A stretch of 16,733 nt of DNA from RUG11462 sp045649405 (GTDB lineage: Bacteria; Bacillota; Clostridia; Oscillospirales; Acutalibacteraceae): contig JAZRPW010000054.1 of NCBI GenBank assembly GCA_045649405.1, positions 1 to 16,733 on the forward strand. The letters run 5' to 3'. The notes under the pieces were generated by a model. The model was not told where the DNA came from and did not search any database. It saw nothing but the letters and a program-made list of their open reading frames with translations. The number at the start of each line of letters is the position of its first letter. The first letter of the stretch is position 1. The position numbers and the translations under genes are program-made. This document shows positions 6,926-12,343 of this stretch, piece after piece.

Positions 6926-8854
6926 TTATTCGTGTTTGAAAGTAGGAACAAGTTGTTTAACAATTTTAAACATTTCCTGTGGGGTGTCTTCTAACGCACT
7001 TTTTTCAAGCAATTTGATTGTTGAAGAAAGTTTGTCAGAATCAAACTCCATTGGTTTCATAATGAAAATCTTATCATTATCAGTCTTTGTAACGTCTTCA
7101 TCACGCATACTGATTTCTTCAAAAAGTTTTTCGCCAGGTCTAAGCCCTGTGAAAACAATTTCAATGTCAACCTCTGGCTCTAAACCAGAAAGACGAATAA
7201 GGTCGCAAGCCAAGTCATAAATTTTAACCGGCTCGCCCATATTAAGAACGAAAATTTCGCCGCCGTCTGCCATTGCGCCTGCTTCTAACACAAGTTGAAC
7301 TGCTTCAGGAATTGTCATAAAGTATCTGCGCATATCAGGGTGGGTAACAGTAACTGGGCCACCTTCTTCAATTTGCTTTCTAAACACCGGAACAACCGAA
7401 CCATTTGAGCCTAACACGTTACCAAAACGCACTGCAGAAAGGTCGGTATCAGACATTGTGTTAAGAAGTTGAATTGCTTGTTCTGCAATTCTTTTTGAAG
7501 CACCCATAATATTTGTTGGGTTAACTGCTTTGTCAGTTGAAATCAAAATAAACTTGTCCGCTTTGTGAATAATTGATTGCATTGCAACATTAATTGTGCC
7601 ACGAACATTGTTTTTAATTGCTTCTTTAGGAGAATATTCCATCATTGGCACGTGTTTGTGTGCTGCTGCGTGGAATACAACGCTTGGACTAAATTCTTTG
7701 AAAACTTCTTCAAGTCTAACAGTATCTCTAATTGAGCCAAGGCGCATAGAAAATTTGTCAGCGTGTTTTACTTTTAACTCGTTTTCAATTTCAAAAAGGC
7801 CATTTTCGTGAATATCAAAAACAACCAAGTGTTTACAACCAAAGTCTAAAACCTGTCTGCAAATTTCAGAACCAATTGAACCAGCACCACCGGTTACCAA
7901 AACAGTTTTATCTTTAATAAAATCTTCAACGGCTTGCATATTCAAAGTAACTTTGTCTCTTCTAAGCAAGTCAACAAGGTCAATGTTTGTAAGTTTAACG
8001 TTTGATAAATCAACGTCATCAATATTACCAAAACGTCTAATTTTGCAGTTTTTGTTTCTGCAAATGTCAACAACAAATTTAAGCACCTGTCTTGATGCAG
8101 TAGGAATTGCAACAATAACTTCTTGAATTTGGAATTTTTCAATTGCTTCTTCCAACTTTTCAGAGCCACCATAAACTTTAACACCGTGAACGGTTGTGTG
8201 GTAAAGTGCAGGGTCATCATCAATAAAAATAACAGGTTGAACTCTTGTGTAAAGGTCTTTTTTGTGCTTTGCGCAGAAATAAGCACCCGCTTCACCAGCA
8301 CCAAAAATCAAAGTTCTAACAAGTTCGCCAGACTTTTGAACCTGTGCTGCATGAATTCTTGCGTGCAATTCATTAACAATTCTAACAGAGCTTCTGCCAC
8401 CGAGTGATAAAATAATCAAAATAGCAGTCATTGTTAATGTGAATTGCCACTCGCTACCTTCATAAATGTCAACAAAACATACATTGAAAATGTGAAAAGC
8501 AGTACCAAGTGCAACACAAGAAAGAATTGACTTGAACACTTCGCCAATGCCAAAGTGTTTTAAACTACTGTTGTAGTTACCAATAATCATATTAAACACT
8601 GCGTTAGTACCAACGCAAACAACCAAAACTGCAATTAGGTGGTTGATGTTAATACCATACATTGAGTATTCAGACGGGTCACGAGAGAAGGTGTGATAAA
8701 TCCAGGTTATTGGATTATACCAAACGCCAGAAGTTCTAAACGCTCCGTTATAAAATACTATAAGGTTGCTTAAAAAGAATGATGCAACCATTGAAAAAGC
8801 GTCCCATATCATAAGGGATACAAGACCTAATGTTTTCTTTGTTTTTTGAAGCAA
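6926..8854 (-). CDS. Membrane-anchored nucleotide-sugar 4,6-dehydratase (PglF/CapD family)
   Basis: 642 aa from the chosen start. The N-terminal third has about four membrane segments (roughly 10-35, 72-92, 107-128, 138-152). A first Rossmann-like domain follows (FGAGEAG, 184-190), then a short-chain dehydrogenase domain with TGGAGSIGS (321-329) binding NAD. The catalytic region holds Thr440-Asp441-Lys442 and Met450-x-x-x-Lys454; Met in place of the usual Tyr is normal for long membrane PglF-type enzymes. It probably converts UDP-GlcNAc to the UDP-4-keto-6-deoxy sugar for surface glycans. Start choice: a TTG at 8867-8869 would add five residues, but GGGAG at 8863-8867 is ideally placed, eight bases before TTG 8852-8854, so I prefer the latter. 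First gene of a two-gene minus-strand operon. The exact substrate is inferred. Confidence 0.93.
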   Translation of the reverse strand: MLQKTKKTLGLVSLMIWDAFSMVASFFLSNLIVFYNGAFRTSGVWYNPITWIYHTFSRDPSEYSMYGININHLIAVLVVCVGTNAVFNMIIGNYNSSLKHFGIGEVFKSILSCVALGTAFHIFNVCFVDIYEGSEWQFTLTMTAILIILSLGGRSSVRIVNELHARIHAAQVQKSGELVRTLIFGAGEAGAYFCAKHKKDLYTRVQPVIFIDDDPALYHTTVHGVKVYGGSEKLEEAIEKFQIQEVIVAIPTASRQVLKFVVDICRNKNCKIRRFGNIDDVDLSNVKLTNIDLVDLLRRDKVTLNMQAVEDFIKDKTVLVTGGAGSIGSEICRQVLDFGCKHLVVFDIHENGLFEIENELKVKHADKFSMRLGSIRDTVRLEEVFKEFSPSVVFHAAAHKHVPMMEYSPKEAIKNNVRGTINVAMQSIIHKADKFILISTDKAVNPTNIMGASKRIAEQAIQLLNTMSDTDLSAVRFGNVLGSNGSVVPVFRKQIEEGGPVTVTHPDMRRYFMTIPEAVQLVLEAGAMADGGEIFVLNMGEPVKIYDLACDLIRLSGLEPEVDIEIVFTGLRPGEKLFEEISMRDEDVTKTDNDKIFIMKPMEFDSDKLSSTIKLLEKSALEDTPQEMFKIVKQLVPTFKHE

Positions 8855-8915
8855 AAAATTCACTCCCAAATCTATATAATTTTAGTTTGAAAAATGCCTA
8901 TAAAATATCAAGTAT

Positions 8916-8944
8916 ATTTTATCACATATTATTTAAAAAGTAAA
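8916..8944 (-). promoter_or_regulatory. Promoter of the dehydratase/sugar transferase operon
   Basis: On the minus strand TTTACT (8939-8944) and TAAAAT (8916-8921) are 17 bases apart, and TGA just before the -10 gives an extended -10. This would leave a leader of about 55 nt before the TTG start at 8854. Confidence 0.62.
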
Positions 8945-8984
8945 CAACAAAATTTTTAAATATGGCAAAAAACTATCATTAACA

Positions 8985-9106
8985 TTTTCAACATAGTTTT
9001 CAACACTCAAAACCCCTTAAAATAAAGGTTTTTCGATTGTTTTTGACCCTTTTAACATAGTTTTCAACAAATTGTGTGGAAAATTTGAATTCAAAAATGT
9101 TGAAAA
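8985..9106. repeat. Cluster of five DnaA-box-like 9-mers upstream of nth
   Basis: TTTTCAACA occurs three times on the plus strand (8985-8993, 8997-9005, 9061-9069). Two more sites are on the minus strand: TGTGGAAAA at 9075-9083 (TTTTCCACA, one change from TTATCCACA) and TGTTGAAAA at 9098-9106. The 16-mer AACATAGTTTTCAACA is repeated exactly at 8990-9005 and 9054-9069. The surrounding DNA is very AT-rich and non-coding (8870-9171, about 300 bases holding two promoters and this cluster). It may bind DnaA, or a regulator of nth or of the glycan operon. No dnaA or dnaN gene is in the window. Confidence 0.5.
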
Positions 9107-9110
9107 AATG

Positions 9111-9140
9111 TTGCTTTTTGACCTGAAAAAAGTGTATAAT
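9111..9140 (+). promoter_or_regulatory. Promoter of nth
   Basis: A perfect TATAAT at 9135-9140 lies 18 bases after TTGCTT at 9111-9116. TTGACC at 9118-9123 looks better as a -35 but is only 11 bases away. The last DnaA-like site ends four bases upstream of the -35, so a bound protein would contact RNA polymerase. Confidence 0.62.
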
Positions 9141-9171
9141 TAAGTAAAATTATAGTTGGAGATAAATGATA

Positions 9172-9810
9172 ATGACAAAAAAGCAAAAAGCAGAGTTTGT
9201 TGTTGCAAAATTAGAAGAAAGATACCCACAAGCTATCTGCTCATTAGTAGCAGATAAGCCACATGAACTTTTAATTGCAACACGCCTTTCGGCACAATGT
9301 ACCGACGCACGTGTTAACATTGTAACAAAGCCACTTTTTGAAAAGTATAAATCGGTTGAAGAGTTTGCAAATGCCGATGTAAAAGATGTTGAAAACATTA
9401 TTCGTTCTTGTGGGCTTTACAAAACAAAGGCAAGAGATGTTGTTTTGATGTGTAAGCAGATGATTGAGAATTTTGATGGCGCTGTGCCAGACTCAATTGA
9501 AAAGTTGACAACCCTTTCTGGCATTGGCAGAAAAACGGCAAATTTAATAATGGGGGACATTTATCATCAACCTGCAGTTGTGACCGACACCCATTTAATT
9601 AGAATTTCAAACAGATTAGGGCTTGTTGATACAAAAGACCCTTACAAAGTTGAAATGGCGTTGAAAAAGATTTTGCCACCGGAAAAAAGTTCAGACTTTT
9701 GCCACAGAATTGTGCATTTTGGCAGAGATGTTTGCAAAGCGCAAAGTCCAAAGTGTGAAGAGTGTGAGTTAAAAGAAATTTGCAAGCATTTTAAAACAAA
9801 AAAATCTTGA
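9172..9810 (+). CDS. nth: Endonuclease III (DNA glycosylase/AP lyase)
   Basis: 212 aa, typical of the family. It removes oxidised pyrimidines from DNA and cleaves the abasic site, in base excision repair. The helix-hairpin-helix LSGIGRKTAN starts at 115 with the Schiff-base Lys121; the catalytic Asp139 is in VVTDTHLIRISNR. The C-terminal iron-sulfur loop has four cysteines spaced 6-2-5 (Cys188, 195, 198, 204). Two ATG codons are close together (9166 and 9172). I chose 9172 because GGAGA at 9158-9162 is nine bases from it but only three from the first. It is a single gene; its TGA stop overlaps the -35 of the next promoter, and there is no terminator between them. Confidence 0.95.
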   Translation: MTKKQKAEFVVAKLEERYPQAICSLVADKPHELLIATRLSAQCTDARVNIVTKPLFEKYKSVEEFANADVKDVENIIRSCGLYKTKARDVVLMCKQMIENFDGAVPDSIEKLTTLSGIGRKTANLIMGDIYHQPAVVTDTHLIRISNRLGLVDTKDPYKVEMALKKILPPEKSSDFCHRIVHFGRDVCKAQSPKCEECELKEICKHFKTKKS

Positions 9811-9836
9811 CAAATAGTGTGTAGTTATATTATTAT
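9807..9836 (+). promoter_or_regulatory. Promoter of the lysine riboswitch/transporter unit
   Basis: A perfect TTGACA at 9807-9812 overlaps the nth stop codon. TATTAT at 9831-9836 follows after 18 bases. Transcription would start near 9843, about ten bases before the aptamer, which is the expected layout for a riboswitch. Confidence 0.68.
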
Positions 9837-9853
9837 TAATACATAAGTTAATA

Positions 9854-10017
9854 AAGATAGAGGTGCGGTAATTATCAGTAACTTCGTGTTTTTAGGCAAA
9901 TGTGTGCGAAGTGAAAGGAATTATCGCCGAAATTAGAAACTTTGCCAAAGGTTTCTGGTTGGTGCATTGCAGAATATGTAATGCATTGTCACAAATTTTT
10001 TTGTGGAGAGCTATCGG
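9854..10017 (+). promoter_or_regulatory. Lysine riboswitch (L-box) aptamer
   Basis: Primary sequence and fold both match the L-box. Conserved stretches are GATAGAGGTGCG at the 5' side, GTGAAAGG, CGCCGAA, GGTGCATTG, TGTCA and GGAGAGCTATC at the 3' side. All helices of the five-way junction can be read: P1 GATAG 9856-9860 with CTATC 10011-10015; P2 9865-9873 with 9919-9927 and its extension 9881-9886 with 9907-9912; P3 AGAAAC 9935-9940 with GTTTCT 9951-9956; P4 TGCATT 9963-9968 with AATGCA 9980-9985; P5 CACAAA 9990-9995 with TTTGTG 10000-10005. Lysine binding would stabilise P1 and reduce expression of the downstream transporter. Confidence 0.96.
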
Positions 10018-10032
10018 TTTAAATTTGGAATT

Positions 10033-10071
10033 AACCGCAATAGTTTTTCGCTATTGTGGTTTTTTTATTTT
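10033..10071 (+). terminator. Riboswitch expression platform (lysine-dependent terminator)
   Basis: An 11-bp stem (10033-10043 with 10051-10061, one G-U pair) is followed by a T-rich tract. The 5' arm can instead pair with the aptamer: CTAT 10011-10014 with ATAG 10040-10043 and CGGTT 10015-10019 with AACCG 10033-10037. That antiterminator uses the 3' strand of P1, so P1 plus terminator (lysine bound, off) and antiterminator (no lysine, on) exclude each other. Confidence 0.92.
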
Positions 10072-10098
10072 TCAAAAACAAAGGAGAAAAACAAAATC

Positions 10099-11724
10099 AT
10101 GAAAAAAAGCAAAATCATTATGTACATTGTTGCAGCAATTGTAGTTTTGGCTGTTGTTGTAGTTTGCGGTGTACAAGTAGCAAATGGTGCTGATATTGCA
10201 AATACTTTCTGGGCACTCGTTCCTCCAGTAATTGCTATTGCATTGGCACTTGTAACAAAAGAAGTTTATTCTTCACTCTTTATCGGTATTGTTGTTGGTG
10301 GTATTTTCGCTTCGAAATTTGACTTCCTTACAACCGTAAGTAATGTAACAAACGAAGGATTTATTTCTGCAGTTTCAGGTACTGCTGGTATCTTTGTTTT
10401 CTTGGTGCTTCTTGGCGTATTAGTTGCACTTGTTAACAAAGCTGGTGGTTCTGCAGCGTTTGGCCGTTGGGCTCAAAAGAACATTAAATCTCGTGCTGGC
10501 GCAATGTTTGCAACATTTGTTCTCGGTGTTTTAATCTTTATTGATGACTACTTCAACTGTTTGACAGTAGGTTCTGTAATGCGCCCTGTAACAGATGCAA
10601 ACAAAATCTCTCGTGCAAAGCTTTCTTATTTGATTGATGCAACTGCAGCTCCTGTTTGTATGATTGCTCCAATTTCATCTTGGGCAGCAGCAGTTTCTTC
10701 TTATGCACCAGATGGTCAAGGTCTTGCACTCTTTATTAAAGCAATTCCTTACAACCTTTATTCACTTTTAACATTTGTATTTGTTATTGGCTTAATTCTT
10801 ATGAAATTTGATTACGGCCCAATGAAATTGCATGAGTTCAATGCAATTCATAATAACGACCTTTACACTTGTGGTGACAAAGCAGAAGTTGCTGATGAAG
10901 AACCAAATGAGAAGGGTAGAGTAATCGACCTTATTCTTCCTGTTTTAATTCTTATCGGCATTTGTGTATATTCACTCTTCTATGTTGGTAGATGTATGGG
11001 TGCTGAATGGGTATTCAATCCTGCAGACTATGACACATCACTTAATTTTGTTGATGCTTTTGCTAATACAGATGCAACAGTTGGCCTTCCTTGGGGTGCT
11101 TTGGTTGCAATTGTTGTTGCAATTATCTATCTTGTTGCTCGTAGAGTTATCACATTCAAAGATGCAATGGATTGTATTCCAAAAGGCTTCATCGCAATGG
11201 TACCTGCTATCTTGATTCTTACATGTGCAACCGCACTTAAGAATATGACAGGTATGCTCGGCGCAGATGTTTATGTTGCTTCAATTATGGAAGGTGCTGC
11301 TGAAGGTCTTAACAATATGCTTCCTGCAATTATCTTCCTTGTTGCTTGTGGTCTTTCATTCTCAACAGGTACATCTTGGGGTACATTTGGTATCTTAATT
11401 CCAATTGTAACTGCAATTTTCCCTGCAAGTTCAGAACTCTTAATCATCGGTATGTCTGCATGTCTTGCAGGTGCTGTTTGTGGTGACCACTGCTCACCAA
11501 TTTCTGATACAACAATTATGTCTTCAGCTGGTGGTCAATGTAACCACTTGAACCACGTTTCAACTCAATTGCCTTATGCATTGACAGTTGCTGGCATTTC
11601 ATTCGTTGGTTATGTATTGGCTGGTTTTGTTCAAAACGTTTGGGTTGTTCTTCCTGTAATGGTAGTTGTAACAATCGCAACATTGTTTGTTCTTAAATAC
11701 ACAGTTGGTAAAGAAAAAGCGTAA
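10099..11724 (+). CDS. NhaC-family transporter, probable lysine importer
   Basis: 541 aa, with roughly a dozen hydrophobic segments. Family landmarks are FIDDYFNC (147-154), GTSWGTFG (424-431) and GDHCSPISDTT (462-472), the last being highly characteristic of NhaC-type transporters. The ATG at 10099 is chosen because AAGGAG lies at 10081-10086; an upstream in-frame start would lie inside the riboswitch. Database names would read Na+/H+ antiporter. However, the lysine riboswitch directly upstream argues for lysine uptake: comparative work on L-box regulons proposed NhaC-type proteins of this kind as lysine transporters (LysW). It is a single-gene unit with its own terminator. Substrate and coupling ion are inferred from regulation, not from residues. 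Confidence 0.93.
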   Translation: MKKSKIIMYIVAAIVVLAVVVVCGVQVANGADIANTFWALVPPVIAIALALVTKEVYSSLFIGIVVGGIFASKFDFLTTVSNVTNEGFISAVSGTAGIFVFLVLLGVLVALVNKAGGSAAFGRWAQKNIKSRAGAMFATFVLGVLIFIDDYFNCLTVGSVMRPVTDANKISRAKLSYLIDATAAPVCMIAPISSWAAAVSSYAPDGQGLALFIKAIPYNLYSLLTFVFVIGLILMKFDYGPMKLHEFNAIHNNDLYTCGDKAEVADEEPNEKGRVIDLILPVLILIGICVYSLFYVGRCMGAEWVFNPADYDTSLNFVDAFANTDATVGLPWGALVAIVVAIIYLVARRVITFKDAMDCIPKGFIAMVPAILILTCATALKNMTGMLGADVYVASIMEGAAEGLNNMLPAIIFLVACGLSFSTGTSWGTFGILIPIVTAIFPASSELLIIGMSACLAGAVCGDHCSPISDTTIMSSAGGQCNHLNHVSTQLPYALTVAGISFVGYVLAGFVQNVWVVLPVMVVVTIATLFVLKYTVGKEKA

Positions 11725-11736
11725 AGCTTAAAAATA

Positions 11737-11768
11737 AAAAGAACCAAGTTTTGACTTGGTTCTTTTTT
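11737..11768 (+). terminator. Terminator of the NhaC-family transporter gene
   Basis: GAACCAAGT (11741-11749) pairs with ACTTGGTTC (11754-11762) around a TTTG loop. A flanking A-run pairs with the trailing six T. It faces the rpmB terminator, which lies only eight bases further on. Confidence 0.93.
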
Positions 11769-11776
11769 GTTGCATG

Positions 11777-11810
11777 AAAAAACCACTCACCAAAAGGTAA
11801 GTGGTTTTTT
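11777..11810 (-). terminator. Terminator of rpmB
   Basis: Arms 11777-11791 and 11796-11810 pair around a four-base loop. Read on the minus strand the single C/A mismatch becomes a G-U wobble, so the hairpin is better as a minus-strand terminator. It ends in six T on that strand, 33 bases after the rpmB stop. Confidence 0.88.
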
Positions 11811-11843
11811 AATTTCAATTATCTTTTCAAACAGGTAACAGAA

Positions 11844-12032
11844 TTAAACTGCTCTGTCAACCTTACCTGAACGCAAACATCTTGTGCAAGCATAAACTCT
11901 CTTAGGAGTGCCGTTAACAACAGCTTTTACTTTTTTAACATTTGGTTTCCAAGTTCTGTTTGATCTTCTGTGTGAGTGAGAAACCTTAATACCAAAGGTA
12001 ACTGACTTTCCGCAGTAATCGCATTTTGCCAT
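11844..12032 (-). CDS. rpmB: 50S ribosomal protein L28, zinc-binding form
   Basis: 62 aa, normal for the family, beginning MAKCDYCGKS. It is a basic protein of the large ribosomal subunit. Two CxxC pairs (Cys4/Cys7 and Cys49/Cys52) form the zinc ribbon of the 'C+' type L28; Cys-free paralogs exist in other bacteria for low-zinc conditions. The start is set by a perfect AAGGAGGT at 12041-12048, eight bases upstream; an in-frame ATG at 12057-12059 precedes this site and would add nine unlikely residues. It is a lone gene, divergent from rpoB, with its own promoter and terminator. Confidence 0.97.
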   Translation of the reverse strand: MAKCDYCGKSVTFGIKVSHSHRRSNRTWKPNVKKVKAVVNGTPKRVYACTRCLRSGKVDRAV

Positions 12033-12078
12033 GACTGCACACCTCCTTAATTTAGTCAATAAGATAATAGCACGGACT

Positions 12079-12107
12079 ATTTTAACAGATTAAATCCAAA
12101 AAATCAA
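12079..12107 (-). promoter_or_regulatory. Promoter of rpmB
   Basis: On the minus strand TTGATT (12102-12107) and TAAAAT (12079-12084) are 17 bases apart, with TGT before the -10 as an extended element. It is back-to-back with the rpoB promoter, about 50 bases away. Confidence 0.68.
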
Positions 12108-12158
12108 GTGTTTTTTTAAAAAAAGTTGAAAATCGGCAAAAAAAGTGTAAAAAAGCCC

Positions 12159-12187
12159 TTGACAATCTTGACATATTATTATATAAT
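12159..12187 (+). promoter_or_regulatory. Consensus sigma-A promoter of rpoBC
   Basis: TTGACA at 12159-12164 and TATAAT at 12182-12187 are separated by exactly 17 bases, so both boxes and the spacing are perfect. A second TTGACA at 12168-12173 is too close to the -10 to serve it. This predicts strong, independent transcription of rpoB and rpoC. Confidence 0.88.
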
Positions 12188-12193
12188 TGTAAA

Positions 12194-12343
12194 CTGCACA
12201 TAATGGGTAAAATGCCGATTTATGCCGTTTTGCGAGATTGATTATAACAGAAAATTTCGCAGAAATCAAGTGTAAATTTAGTTATTTTGCCATATGTTTT
12301 AAACCGTCAAATGCAACAATTATAAAGGAGTGAAGAAAAGCCT
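12194..12343 (+). other. Long untranslated leader of rpoB
   Basis: About 150 bases separate the predicted transcription start from the rpoB ATG, with no convincing small ORF. I see a weak inverted repeat TGCGA/TCGCA (12231-12235 and 12257-12261) and a repeated ATGCCG (12212-12217 and 12222-12227), but no known RNA motif and no terminator. The leader could carry a regulatory structure; this is not established. Confidence 0.45.

Noticed and set aside
9009..9032. Hairpin AAAACC...GGTTTT as a terminator or small RNA
   Set aside because: Short and interrupted, and neither flanking operon reads toward it in a way that needs a terminator.
8985..9106. CRISPR array
   Set aside because: Only one exact 16-mer pair, irregular spacing, and no cas genes; the short 9-mers fit protein-binding sites better.
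8985..9106. Firm call of a chromosomal origin
   Set aside because: No dnaA, dnaN or other origin-linked genes are present and most sites differ from the consensus box by two bases, so only a binding-site cluster is claimed.
10003..10098. Upstream in-frame start for the transporter
   Set aside because: It would begin inside riboswitch helix P5; the ATG at 10099 has its own AAGGAG and a normal N-terminus.
9902..10102. Open frame within the leader of the NhaC-family gene
   Set aside because: It lies inside the lysine riboswitch and terminator and has no suitable ribosome binding site; the RNA structure explains the sequence.
12033..12059. Longer N-terminus for L28
   Set aside because: The extra nine residues would include the ribosome binding site itself; L28 proteins begin at MAKCD.
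12168..12187. Second TTGACA before the rpoB -10 as an alternative promoter
   Set aside because: The spacer would be only eight bases, too short for sigma-A.
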